Shown: positions 48,010 through 56,691, counted from the stretch's first letter. The stretch is DNA of 64,000 nt from Oleiagrimonas sp963747595 (GCA_963747595.1 CAVVFO010000002.1:1550001-1614000), one strand, 5' to 3'. Translations and numbers: made by a program. Notes: generated by a model from the sequence alone, not told the origin.

Positions 48010-48278
48010 CTAGTGTACGGCTTCACATGATTTGACCCATTCAGAGCCAGGCGCACGGGGCATGGCAAGGCGCAGCGCGCCGCCAAGGGGTTGTTCCCTT
48101 GGCAAGTGTTGCAACGCCATGGCCCGAGCACCTGGCTCCCGAGGGGCGAGCCGATGGACGCCCGTCTGCCGCGGCGCGTCCGCTTGAAAAGGAACCACCG
48201 TTCCGGCGCGAATGTACCTTGCGGCCGAACGCCCAGCGACTCGCTGAACAGCTTAAATAGTGCGAAGCAATACACTAG
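48010..48278. mobile_element. MITE-like element with 19-bp terminal inverted repeats
   Basis: CTAGTGTACGGCTTCACAT at the left end faces ATGTGCGAAGCAATACACTAG-type sequence at the right: the reverse complement of the right end reads CTAGTGTATTGCTTCGCAC, 15 of 19 bases identical. The outer TA could be a duplicated target as in IS630/mariner-type insertions. The 269-base interior has no convincing gene but contains an inner hairpin (CCAAGGGG-TTGT-TCCCTTGG). It fills nearly the whole 332-base gap before the CBS gene. Confidence 0.5.
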
Positions 48279-48310
48279 ACTGGCATCAACGCCGAGAACG
48301 GGAGGTCGAC

Positions 48311-48739
48311 ATGCTGCAGGTCAAGCATCTTCTGGAAAGCAAGGGGCACGACGTCTTCACGACCCACCCCGACACCACGGTCCTGGACGCGTTGCGGCTG
48401 ATGGCCGACAAACGCATCGGCGCTCTGCTGGTCATGCGTGGCGACGAGCTGGTGGGGCTGGTCTCCGAACGCGACTATGCGCGCAAGGTGGCACTGCAGG
48501 GGCGCGCCTCTGCACAGACGCCGGTGAGCGAGATCATGAGCACGCGGCCGCTGGTGGTCGGGCCGGATGACAGCGTGGCCCAGTGCATGCGCTTGTGCAC
48601 CGACAGCCGCATGCGGCATCTTCCGGTCACCGACAATGGCCGGCTGATCGGCATGGTCTCCATCGGCGATCTGGTCAAGGCCGTCATCGACGACCAGGCG
48701 CAGGAAATCGAGCACCTGCAGCGTTACATCGCCAGCTGA
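48311..48739 (+). CDS. CBS-pair domain protein
   Basis: Cytosolic protein of 142 residues made of two CBS domains: HPDTTVLDALRLMADKRIGA with LVGLVSERDYARK, and GPDDSVAQCMRLCTDSRMRH with LIGMVSIGDLVKAVI. Such stand-alone pairs bind adenosine nucleotides and act as energy sensors for partner proteins. The ATG 48311 has GGGAGG just upstream. The short C-terminal helix (DDQAQEIEHLQRYIAS) may mediate pairing. The MITE-like element ends 33 bases upstream and may supply promoter sequence. Partner unknown. Confidence 0.9.
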   Translation: MLQVKHLLESKGHDVFTTHPDTTVLDALRLMADKRIGALLVMRGDELVGLVSERDYARKVALQGRASAQTPVSEIMSTRPLVVGPDDSVAQCMRLCTDSRMRHLPVTDNGRLIGMVSIGDLVKAVIDDQAQEIEHLQRYIAS

Positions 48740-48763
48740 CATGCGGGATCCGACGACGCGCCA

Positions 48764-50104
48764 TCACGGGTTTCGCCGCCCTCGGCCCGGTCCATCGGAC
48801 GCCGCTGCGTTTCCCTCGAACTCGCGTTCCGGCGCGAGATCCGGCAGATGTTTCACGTGCCAGCCCAACCCCGCAGCAAGGCCGGAGAACCCGGACGCGA
48901 CCAGCGCCATCAGGCTCACGCCGAATCCGAGCACATGCAGCACATCCACGCCGCTGGTCACGACCACGTCGCCGAAACGCCAGACTGCCGTTTCCACGAA
49001 ATTCTTGCCCTTGTAGCGCGCCTCGCGCGCGCTGCGGGTATACAGCGCATCAGTGGCGGGCTTGCTCATGCCATATGTCAGGGCACGATTGGCCACCTGC
49101 ACCACCACCAGCAGCGAAACGCCCATCCCGGCGACCCGGATGGACAGGCCACTGAACAGCGCCAGCGCCAGCAACAGGCCGACGTTGAGCAACGAGGGCA
49201 AGACCAGCCCCCAGACCGCCCCCAGCCGCATCAATACCCAGCGCGTGACACTGATCTGCAGCAACGCCATCAGCACATTCACCGCCAGATCGATATGCGT
49301 ATAGAAGGCCACCCGGTCCGCGCTGCTGCTGAAATGCGCCTTGGCGTAATCGGCCACCAGCGCATAGGCCAGCGTACCGATACCGTCGCTCAGCAGCATC
49401 AGCAAGGCCATGGTGCGCAGGAACGGCTGCGTCAGCACCTGGCGTGCGCCGGCCAGAAGCGAGCCGCCGGTCGGCACGCCCTGGCCATGAGTCGCATGAT
49501 TGGCGTCGGTGCGCGCCGACAGATACAGCAAGGCCCACAACGCCAGACCCAGCAGACATGCGGAGATCAACAACAGCGGCGGCACCCCGAGCACATACAC
49601 CAGCGCCGAGGTCAGGGCCGGGCCAGCCAGCGCGCCCGCGGTACCGCCCAGGGCGATGATCGGAAACAACCGCCGCGCCTGCACGCTGTTCCAGATATCG
49701 GCCATGAAACTCCAGAACAGCGACACCACGAACAGGTTGAACACGCTGACCCAGATGAAGAACACGACTCCCAGCGTCCGCGCACCGATGCGCCCTTGCG
49801 CCATGAACGCCGGCACGAACAGGATCAGGCAGACGATGAAGAAGCTGTAGCTGGCGATCAGCAGCGTGTGCCGCGACACCCGCGCCACCAGTGCACCGAA
49901 CAATGGGGTGATGGCCAACGTGGCGAGGAAGGTACCGGTATAGAACAGCGGCAACGCCACCGAACCTGTGGCGCCGCTGAGCTGATCGCGTACCGGGCGG
50001 ATGATGTAATAGGCGCTGAGGATGCAGAAAAACGCGAGTGCGCAGAGCAGCAACGCGCGGCCTTCACCCTCACGGATCGCGCTGGACCACTTCACGATCG
50101 GCAC
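48764..50104 (-). CDS. MFS-type Npt1/Npt2-like nucleotide transporter
   Basis: Inner-membrane protein of 446 residues with about twelve helices. The N-terminus EGRALLLCALAFFCILSAYY and IIRPVRDQL resemble the ATP/ADP translocase-like branch. SLFWSFMADIWNSVQARRLF and FPIIALGGTAGALAGPALT are typical of the 'NTP/NDP exchange transporter-like' MFS group found in free-living proteobacteria. Actual nucleotide transport in such hosts is not proven. The C-terminal tail is charged and arginine-rich. It follows the M48 protease gene on the same strand with a 42-base gap. Confidence 0.75.
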   Translation of the reverse strand: MPIVKWSSAIREGEGRALLLCALAFFCILSAYYIIRPVRDQLSGATGSVALPLFYTGTFLATLAITPLFGALVARVSRHTLLIASYSFFIVCLILFVPAFMAQGRIGARTLGVVFFIWVSVFNLFVVSLFWSFMADIWNSVQARRLFPIIALGGTAGALAGPALTSALVYVLGVPPLLLISACLLGLALWALLYLSARTDANHATHGQGVPTGGSLLAGARQVLTQPFLRTMALLMLLSDGIGTLAYALVADYAKAHFSSSADRVAFYTHIDLAVNVLMALLQISVTRWVLMRLGAVWGLVLPSLLNVGLLLALALFSGLSIRVAGMGVSLLVVVQVANRALTYGMSKPATDALYTRSAREARYKGKNFVETAVWRFGDVVVTSGVDVLHVLGFGVSLMALVASGFSGLAAGLGWHVKHLPDLAPEREFEGNAAASDGPGRGRRNP

Positions 50105-50146
50105 CCGAAGGCGCGCTGCTGAAAGCCTGCCGTGGACACAGTGCCG

Positions 50147-52132
50147 TCAAGCCGCGTCCGGCGCGATGTCGCGAATCAGCGCAGGCAAGGGGCATTGGAG
50201 CATGGCGCAGACCAGACGCAGCATTTCCGCCTCGGCCACGGTCACTGCACCATCGGCAGCCACCGCGCGCACCAGCCCACGAATCAGCAACTCCTTGCTG
50301 CGCGGAGCCAGCCGGTTGAGCCGCTCCAGCGCGTCGATCAGGGCCGGCTGCCAGTCGCGCGGCGGCGCGTAGTCCATGTGTGCATCCGGCAGCGCCTCAT
50401 TGATGGCCTGGTCGAAGGCGCGCCGCGCGTCATCGGCGCTGGCGTGGCCGTGATCGGCCAGGACCGCGCACAGCACCGCGTAACTTTCACGGCACTGGGA
50501 CAGACGGCGCGAACCAGGCACGAAACCGTGTGCAGGATCCAGTGCATGCACAAGCTGCGTGCGCAACCACATCATCAGGCAGAATTCGTGCAGGCTGACG
50601 TGCTGATCGATACGCACCAGCGCATCCATGGTGTCCAGCAACCGGTCCAGCTGCGGCTGCGGCCGCCGTTTCAGCGCAGGGAATGCCAGTGCCGCCAGCG
50701 GCAGTCGCAGCATCGGATGCAAGGCCTGGATATCGGCCTGCATTGCCTCCACCGATTCGGCCATGGCGCTGCCCATGGCCGAATCGATGCGCAGCAATTG
50801 CGCATCACGCAGTCCCGTGTCCGCTTCCAGCGTCAACGCCAGCATCAAGGCCGTGGCCCGCTGTGGTTCGTGGGTCTGCGTGCGCAGCGCATCGGGGATC
50901 CCGCGGCGCAATGCACCAGCGGCCTCGACGTCGCCACGTCCCGGCTGACCGGTCTGCGCGGCGACCGCATGCGCATCCAGGCGCAGGCTGGCACCTGCAT
51001 CCGGCATCGCCCCGCGCGCGGTTGCGCCGGGGGTGAAAACGCCGGCCGGCGCAAATCCGGACATGGAGGCGCGCGCATCGTCACCGGCATGCGCCATCGT
51101 CGGCTCGGCCCAGTCACGTGCGATGGCATCCAGCTCGTCCGGATCGAAGCGCACGCCCAACGCGCGGATACGCTCGGGCAGCGGCGGATGCGTCGCGAAC
51201 AGGCGCGACAGCGATCCGACTTCGCCGAACAGCATGTGCGCCACTTCCTGCGCATTGTGTGCCCGCAGCGCCGAGCCCTCGGCCAGCGCGGCAATTTTTT
51301 TCAGCGCGCCGGCAATGCCATCCGCCTGGCGGGTGAACTGCACCGCGGACGCATCGGCCAGCGATTCGCGGCTGCGCGCCACCGCGGCCTGGATCAGGCG
51401 GCCGAAGAAAAAGCCCACATAGCCCACGATCAGCAGGGCAATGCCGATCATGGCGATGGAGGTGGTGTTGTTGTTGTTCCTGCGCGAGCGCATGCCGGCG
51501 CCGGAATACATCATGAAACGTCCGACCACGCCGATGGCCAGCACGCCGAACAACAAGCCCATCAGGCGAATGTTCAAGCGCATGTCGCCGTTGAGGATGT
51601 GACTGAACTCGTGCGCGATCACGCCCTGCAGCTCGTCGCGCGTCAGGCGGTCCAGACAGCCCTGCGTCACGCACACGGCCGCATCCGAGGGGCCATAACC
51701 GGCGGCAAAGGCATTGATGCCCTCTTCCCGTTCCAGCACGTAGATATCCGGCACCGGCACGCCGGAGGCAATCGCCACCTCCTCGATCACGTTGCGCAGC
51801 TGGCGCCAGACAGGGTTGTCAGTATCCGGCGAGACAGCGGTGGCACCCAGGCCTTGCGCTACAACGCCGCCGCCACTGCGCAAGCTGAGCGAGCGGAACA
51901 GCGAAGCCAGCCCCATGCCGGCGATGACCGCCAGACTGACACCGAGCAGGACGTGCCAATTGATCCCCTGGAACATCGGCGCGCCCGGCACCTGATGCTG
52001 CCGCGCCAGGCCGAAGCCCAGTGCCAGCACCACGTCCACCGACACCACCACGGCGAGCACGGCCAGAATGAACAGCACCACCAGCCAGCGGCTGCTGCGG
52101 CGCACTTTTTCCTGTTGGGCAAAAAAATCCAT
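50147..52132 (-). CDS. M48 family membrane metalloprotease (HtpX-like, long form)
   Basis: Membrane zinc protease of 661 residues, much longer than HtpX (about 290). Two N-terminal helices (WLVVLFILAVLAVVVSVDVVL and VLLGVSLAVIAGMGLASLF) precede NAFAAGYGPSDAAVCVTQG and the zinc motif HEFSH (174-178). Two further helices follow, with SRESLADASAVQF supplying the third ligand Glu and ATHPPLPERIRALG. The last ~300 residues form a helical cytoplasmic extension seen in some proteobacterial M48 proteins that are encoded with LemA. The lemA gene ends 53 bases upstream, so the two likely form an operon. Confidence 0.9.
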   Translation of the reverse strand: MDFFAQQEKVRRSSRWLVVLFILAVLAVVVSVDVVLALGFGLARQHQVPGAPMFQGINWHVLLGVSLAVIAGMGLASLFRSLSLRSGGGVVAQGLGATAVSPDTDNPVWRQLRNVIEEVAIASGVPVPDIYVLEREEGINAFAAGYGPSDAAVCVTQGCLDRLTRDELQGVIAHEFSHILNGDMRLNIRLMGLLFGVLAIGVVGRFMMYSGAGMRSRRNNNNTTSIAMIGIALLIVGYVGFFFGRLIQAAVARSRESLADASAVQFTRQADGIAGALKKIAALAEGSALRAHNAQEVAHMLFGEVGSLSRLFATHPPLPERIRALGVRFDPDELDAIARDWAEPTMAHAGDDARASMSGFAPAGVFTPGATARGAMPDAGASLRLDAHAVAAQTGQPGRGDVEAAGALRRGIPDALRTQTHEPQRATALMLALTLEADTGLRDAQLLRIDSAMGSAMAESVEAMQADIQALHPMLRLPLAALAFPALKRRPQPQLDRLLDTMDALVRIDQHVSLHEFCLMMWLRTQLVHALDPAHGFVPGSRRLSQCRESYAVLCAVLADHGHASADDARRAFDQAINEALPDAHMDYAPPRDWQPALIDALERLNRLAPRSKELLIRGLVRAVAADGAVTVAEAEMLRLVCAMLQCPLPALIRDIAPDAA

Positions 52133-52185
52133 CGGGGAAGCGATCCGGGCGGGTGGGAAGCAGGGTGCGGTCTCTGGTCAGGGTT

Positions 52186-52776
52186 TCAGGTGAACGCCAC
52201 CTTGGGAGCCTCGCGAGCAGCCGGATCCTCCAGCTTCAACTGTTCTGCGCGCTGGAATCCGAACTGCCCCGCCATCAGCGTATTGGGGAATGTCTCGCGT
52301 TGATTGTTGTAGGTCATCACGGCATCGTTGAAGGCTTGGCGCGCGAAGGCCACGCGATTTTCCGTGGAGGTCAGCTCCTCGGACAACTGCATCATGTTCT
52401 GATTGGCCTTCAGATCCGGATACGACTCCGACAGCGCGAACAAATGCCCCAGGGTACGTGTCAGAGTATTCTCGCCCTCGGCCACTGCCTGCATGGCGGC
52501 CGCGTCACCCGGCTTGCCCTTTGCCTGCGCCAGACCGGAAACGGCGGAATTGCGTGCCTGGATCACCGCCTCCAGGGTCTCGCGCTCGTGCTTCAGATAG
52601 CCCTTGGCGGTCTCGACAAGATTTGGAATCAGGTCATGACGCCGCGTCAACTGCACATCGATTTGCGCGAACGCATTCTTGTAACTGTTGCGCGCCCTGA
52701 CAAGGGCATTGTAGACACCGACAAAGTACAGGATGATGCCGGCAGCAATGACCAGCACGACAATGATCGCAAGCAT
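52186..52776 (-). CDS. lemA: LemA family protein
   Basis: Protein of 196 residues with one N-terminal transmembrane helix (MLAIIVVLVIAAGIILYFVG) and the long LemA helical bundle. Family marks are YNALVRARNSYKNAFAQIDV, LTRRHDLIPNLVETAKGYL and the C-terminal FQRAEQLKLEDPAAREAPKV. The ATG 52774-52776 has a strong GGGAGGAGAGG ribosome site; the frame is open upstream to 52965. LemA is commonly encoded with M48 proteases, as here. Its molecular role is unknown. Confidence 0.94.
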   Translation of the reverse strand: MLAIIVVLVIAAGIILYFVGVYNALVRARNSYKNAFAQIDVQLTRRHDLIPNLVETAKGYLKHERETLEAVIQARNSAVSGLAQAKGKPGDAAAMQAVAEGENTLTRTLGHLFALSESYPDLKANQNMMQLSEELTSTENRVAFARQAFNDAVMTYNNQRETFPNTLMAGQFGFQRAEQLKLEDPAAREAPKVAFT

Positions 52777-52831
52777 GAACCTCTCCTCCCGGCCGCAGCA
52801 TGCGGCTGTGCCCGTAACGCCGCAGCATAGC

Positions 52832-54121
52832 ATGCGCCTGCGCATTTCCTGCTGGCTGGGCGCCTTGCTGTGCCTGAGTCTGGGCAGCATCGCGCCGCCG
52901 GTTTTTGCCGCACCGCCGCCGGCGTCGAAGGCTCGCGTGGTCGGCAATCCGCCACGCCACGTCACGCTGCCTGCCGCGCGCCTGCGGCATACCGAGAGGG
53001 CCTATACCCACTGGCTGAACCAGATCGCCCAACGCGATGATGTGGCGGGCCTGGCGACCGCCATCGTGGCCGGCGGGCGTGTGCGCTACGAGCACACCAT
53101 CGGCTATGCCGATACGCATACCGGGCAACGCATCACCCCCACCACGGTGTTCCGGCTGGCTTCGCTGTCCAAGGCATTTGCCACCGCCATGACTGGTCTG
53201 CTGGTACGTGCGGGCCGGCTGAACTGGGATACCCGACTGATCAACGTGCTGCCGTTCTTCAAGCTCAAGAACATGCAGCAGGCGCAGGAGGCCACGGTCC
53301 GCGACATCCTCGGGCAACGTCTGGGCCTGCCGCGCAACACCTTCGATCTGAAACTGGAGGACGACGTCCCCTACGAAGCCCTGGTGCGCGAGCTGGACGA
53401 GGTCAAGATGGCCTGCCCCGTGGGTCATTGCTACAGCTATCAGAACGTGGCATTCAGCCTCATCGGCGACGTCATCTTCGCGCGCACCGGCGATTTTTTT
53501 GCGCACGAGGTGGAGAAGCACATTTTCCTGCCGCTGGGCATGACCACGGCCACCTACGGCTTGCACGGACTGGAAAGCAGCCGCAGATGGGCGCATCCGC
53601 ACCGCCACTCGGGGGATGGCTGGGCACCGTTCATGCCCAGGGACAACTACTATCACGTGGCGCCAGCGGCCGGCGTCAATGCCAGCTTGCGCGACATGGA
53701 ACAATGGACCATGGCGCAGCTGGGGTCACGCCCGGACGTACTTCCGAATGCACTGCTGGACGTCCTGCACAGCCCGGTCATCAATACACCCAGTGAAACC
53801 TGGGCCACCCCATGGAGACGCAAGCGCGTGGACCACGCCCACTACGCGCTCGGCTGGCGCGTGTACGACTACGCCGGCACGCGGGTGGTTTTCCACGCGG
53901 GCGCGGTCCGCGGCTATCGCACCATGATCGCGCTGCTGCCGCGTTACGACACCGGCGTGGTCATCATGTGGAACTGTTCCAGCTTGCCGGCATCCGGCCT
54001 GATGCCGATGGTTCTGGACAGCCTTCTCGGGTTGCCGCATGTCGACTGGTCGGCCCTGGACAAGCATTCCCGGCCCCAGCAGCGCCGCCGCCGTCACCAC
54101 AGACGGCATCATCGTCATTGA
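52832..54121 (+). CDS. Secreted serine hydrolase of the beta-lactamase class C fold
   Basis: Exported protein of 429 residues. A signal peptide (ISCWLGALLCLSLGSIAPPVFA) leads to the penicillin-binding-like fold. Active-site motifs are SLSK with Ser111 and Lys114 (SxxK) and YQN with Tyr203 and Asn205 (YxN). The third motif region reads FHAGAVRGYR, the HxG form typical of esterase or peptidase members rather than true AmpC enzymes. The C-terminus is strongly basic, rich in Arg and His (RRRRHHRRHHRH). ATG 52832 yields a normal signal peptide. Divergent from lemA; substrate unknown. Confidence 0.84.
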   Translation: MRLRISCWLGALLCLSLGSIAPPVFAAPPPASKARVVGNPPRHVTLPAARLRHTERAYTHWLNQIAQRDDVAGLATAIVAGGRVRYEHTIGYADTHTGQRITPTTVFRLASLSKAFATAMTGLLVRAGRLNWDTRLINVLPFFKLKNMQQAQEATVRDILGQRLGLPRNTFDLKLEDDVPYEALVRELDEVKMACPVGHCYSYQNVAFSLIGDVIFARTGDFFAHEVEKHIFLPLGMTTATYGLHGLESSRRWAHPHRHSGDGWAPFMPRDNYYHVAPAAGVNASLRDMEQWTMAQLGSRPDVLPNALLDVLHSPVINTPSETWATPWRRKRVDHAHYALGWRVYDYAGTRVVFHAGAVRGYRTMIALLPRYDTGVVIMWNCSSLPASGLMPMVLDSLLGLPHVDWSALDKHSRPQQRRRRHHRRHHRH

Positions 54122-54368
54122 AATCCCGCGACTTGCTCCGCGCCATGACAACCGCCTCGCTGGCGAAGCGCTGCGTGCGGCTTGCGCGACTCGGCCCGCG
54201 GCGGTCCGAAGGCGGCCAGGAGCGTGAACGGCAGCAACGCGGAGAGCCAAACCGGCTCTCCTCACGGCACGCCTCGACGGGCACACAGTGGTTCCGTGAC
54301 AGCCTTCCGCGCGGCGCGTCGCGCATGGACATGCAGCCGCAGGTCGAAACGTCCTGCCGCCCACGCTC

Positions 54369-55394
54369 CTAGCGATTACCCAGCGTGAACTGGATCCTGC
54401 GCTTCAACGTCACCGCCACCGGCTTGCCGTTGCGCAATGCCGGTTTGAACTTCCAGCGTTCCACGGCCGTCCTGGCAGCGTGATCGAAGATGTGCCGCGG
54501 TTCGGCCGAGAGGATCTGCACATGCTTCACGTTGCCACTGGTGGTCACCGTGAATTTCAATGTCACGGATCCTTCCTGGTTGCTGCGCACGGCATGCGTT
54601 GGATAGCGCGGCTGGACCTGATGCACCAGCACGGCGGGTTGCATGGCCACTTTCGCCGGTGTCTGCGGTTTGCTTGTCGCGGCTTTCTGCTGCCGTTCCT
54701 GGGCAGCCACCCGCGCAGCCTTGCGTTTGCGTGCCGCCTGCTGTGCAGCCAGAGCAGTCTTCCGGGCCTCTGCCTCGGCTTGCTGTTGCGCCAATTTCGT
54801 CGCCGCAGCCTTCTGTGTCGCTTGCCGTGACTGCTTGGCCTGCTCCTGCTTCTGCTCCTGTTGCTGCGCCAGCAGTTTTCGCTGCGCACTCAGCTTGGCG
54901 CGCAGAATGGTCAAGGTGTAGTTGTCCGGGTCGGCCCTGGCCAGCAAGGCGATCTCCCGCTGTGCTTCGACAAAATCCCCCTGGTTGATGGCCTGCTCGG
55001 CGGCATTGGCGCCAAACGGAAAGGTTTCGCGCAACGCATCCTGCGCCACCTGATTGTCCGGCTGACGATCCAGGACTTTCAGGTAGTAGGCAAACGCATT
55101 GTTGCCCGTCGGCGCCAGCAGACGTTGATCGTTGAGCGCTTTGCGCGCCTCGGTCAGAAGCTGATCAGTGCTGAGCGCATCCACATTGGCCGGTGCCGGC
55201 GCCACCTTGGCCGGTCCCTTGTGCGGGGCGGCGGTCTCCGTCTTCTGGATTTGCGTCGCTTGCCGATTGGGCCGTATCACCAGAAAATAGGCCGCCACTG
55301 CCAGCAATACAAAAATCGCGATGGCGGCAATAACCACCGGCAAGGCCGCACCACGCGCGCGGCGACGCTGCATATCGTTCATTCGGGTATCCAT
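54369..55394 (-). CDS. TonB-like energy transducer
   Basis: Inner-membrane-anchored protein of 341 residues. One N-terminal helix (ALPVVIAAIAIFVLLAVAAYFLVI) is followed by a TPR-like helical stretch (LLTEARKALNDQRLLAPTG, AEQAINQGDFVEAQREIALL) and then a Gln/Lys/Ala-rich linker (QQQEQKQEQAKQSRQ). The C-terminal TonB domain spans about 258-341 with VQPRYPTHAVRSNQEGSVTL, FTVTTSGNVKHVQIL, RTAVERWKFKPALRNGKPV. The linker is lysine-rich instead of proline-rich, unusual for TonB. No exbB/exbD nearby, so the receptor system it serves is unknown. Confidence 0.85.
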   Translation of the reverse strand: MDTRMNDMQRRRARGAALPVVIAAIAIFVLLAVAAYFLVIRPNRQATQIQKTETAAPHKGPAKVAPAPANVDALSTDQLLTEARKALNDQRLLAPTGNNAFAYYLKVLDRQPDNQVAQDALRETFPFGANAAEQAINQGDFVEAQREIALLARADPDNYTLTILRAKLSAQRKLLAQQQEQKQEQAKQSRQATQKAAATKLAQQQAEAEARKTALAAQQAARKRKAARVAAQERQQKAATSKPQTPAKVAMQPAVLVHQVQPRYPTHAVRSNQEGSVTLKFTVTTSGNVKHVQILSAEPRHIFDHAARTAVERWKFKPALRNGKPVAVTLKRRIQFTLGNR

Positions 55395-55581
55395 GGTCTC
55401 TCGTCGTGACTGCTACCAGATACCCGCGCCCCCTGTTTGGTCCCCCGGAACAAACCTGCGACCCCTTCGGCTCGCCATAGCGCGGATGCACGAAAGGTAC
55501 CGCCATCACGCGCCAATTGCCAATAGCGGCACATTGCACATCACTGCCCCGGCACGGCATGTCAAGCCTCGGCGCAAACAA

Positions 55582-55606
55582 AAGGCTCCGGAAAAACCGG
55601 AGCCTT
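55582..55606 (-). terminator. Terminator of the MetJ-H1 gene
   Basis: A 10-bp perfect stem AAGGCTCCGG / CCGGAGCCTT with an A5 (T5) loop, followed on the minus strand by TTTTGTTTG. It lies about 78 bases after the MetJ-H1 stop and upstream of the tonB-like gene. Confidence 0.75.
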
Positions 55607-55683
55607 GAGTGTTCTGCAACCCGCTCCCCCACGCTGGGCACCGCAGGGAGGCGACGAGGGAAATCCCTCTAAAAAAAAGTCCA

Positions 55684-56529
55684 TCAGGACTTGCGGCGCA
55701 CGCCTCGCGTGGTGCGTGTCGCCCGCGAGACCTTCGATGCGGTTGTTTTCTTGGCAGTGCCTTTGCGCGTCGTCGCCTTCTTGGCAGGCAACTTTTTCGC
55801 CTTGCTGGCGGTCGACGTGCGGGCTGCGACGGTGGCCGCATTCTTGGTTGCAGCCTTCTTGGTTGCAGCCTTCTTGGTTGCAGCCTTCTTGGGTGCAGCC
55901 TTCTTGGATGTCGTCTTCTTGGTTGCAGCCTTCTTGACGGTCTTCTTCGGAGCGGTTTTCTTCAAGGCGCTCTTCCTGACCGCCGTCTTTTTTGCTGCCT
56001 TCTTCGCCGCGCCCTTCTTGGCGACAGATTTCTTGGCGACAGACTTCCTGGCTGCAGTTTTCTTTGTCGCAGCTTTTTTCGTTGCGGACTTCTTGACCGC
56101 CGCCTTCTTGGCCGCGGCCTTTTTGGGTGCTGCCTTCTTCGCGGTCGACCGCTTGGTGGTGCTCTTGCTTGCACCGACAGCCTTGGGCGTTGCGCGCTTG
56201 CTCGCGGTCTTCTTGACAGTGGATTTCTTGGCAGTGGACTTCTTCGCCGCCTTCTTGGCGGCAGGTTTCTTTGCGGTTTTTCTGCTCGTGGCCATGGTTC
56301 GTCTCAGCTCCTCATCAGTTGGCAGTGGTTGCCCAGTAAAAGCATGCAGGAACGCCTCGCACAGCAGATCGCTGTTGGTGGCGTGCCGTAAATTGTTCAC
56401 TTGACGGCGCGTGCGTTCGTCGGAAAGCAGACGCAGTACATGCGTCGGAACCGAAACTGTGATCTTGCGAACCGAACCCGCCTTCTTGCCGTGTTCGACA
56501 TAGGGCCTGATAATTTTCTTTGCCGCCAT
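55684..56529 (-). CDS. metJ: MetJ repressor domain fused to a histone H1-like lysine-rich tail
   Basis: Protein of 281 residues with two parts. Residues 1-77 are MetJ: YVEHGKKAGSVRKITVSVP, then VLRLLSDERTRRQVNNLRHA and TNSDLLCEAFLHAFTGQPLP, nearly identical to E. coli MetJ through helix B. The strand residues that contact DNA (Lys22, Thr24, Ec Lys23/Thr25) and residues around the SAM pocket (Arg41, Glu58, Phe64) are kept. The usual ~30-residue C-terminal part is absent. Residues 78-281 are KKAATKKAA- and AKKSVAKK-type repeats, as in bacterial H1-like or AlgP proteins. One unbroken frame with a matching RBS region. Expected to repress methionine genes with SAM as corepressor; the tail should add non-specific DNA binding. 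The domain fusion is the sequence fact; its effect is inference. Confidence 0.93.
   Translation of the reverse strand: MAAKKIIRPYVEHGKKAGSVRKITVSVPTHVLRLLSDERTRRQVNNLRHATNSDLLCEAFLHAFTGQPLPTDEELRRTMATSRKTAKKPAAKKAAKKSTAKKSTVKKTASKRATPKAVGASKSTTKRSTAKKAAPKKAAAKKAAVKKSATKKAATKKTAARKSVAKKSVAKKGAAKKAAKKTAVRKSALKKTAPKKTVKKAATKKTTSKKAAPKKAATKKAATKKAATKNAATVAARTSTASKAKKLPAKKATTRKGTAKKTTASKVSRATRTTRGVRRKS
55841..55930. repeat. 15-bp tandem repeats within the MetJ-H1 tail
   Basis: Six consecutive 15-base units of the type TTCTTGGTTGCAGCC, three exact at 55841-55885, one with one change, one with several, then one exact again. Each unit encodes five residues (AATKK on the gene strand), so unit gain or loss keeps the frame and changes tail length. 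Confidence 0.85.
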
Positions 56530-56561
56530 GGTTTTACGTGTCTCTCCTCCGTTGGGCGCAA

Positions 56562-56590
56562 AAGCTATTCCTGTATACGCGCAGTGTCAA
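56562..56590 (-). promoter_or_regulatory. Candidate promoter of the MetJ-H1 gene
   Basis: A perfect -35 TTGACA (56585-56590) with a weak -10 TAGCTT 17 bases on (56562-56567). It lies 35-60 bases before the start codon; GGAGGAG follows as the ribosome site, somewhat far from the ATG. Confidence 0.5.
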
Positions 56591-56691
56591 TAAATTTCAC
56601 CTCTGCACACCACGCTTTCAGTGCCCGCAAATCCGCATCCAGATGACCATGGCTTCACCCCGGAACCATGGCCTAATGCTTTTTCCACATT

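Noticed and set aside
50132..52303. 723-codon frame antisense to the M48 protease
   Set aside because: Low-complexity His/Gln/Arg translation typical of shadow frames; the HEFSH protease is real.
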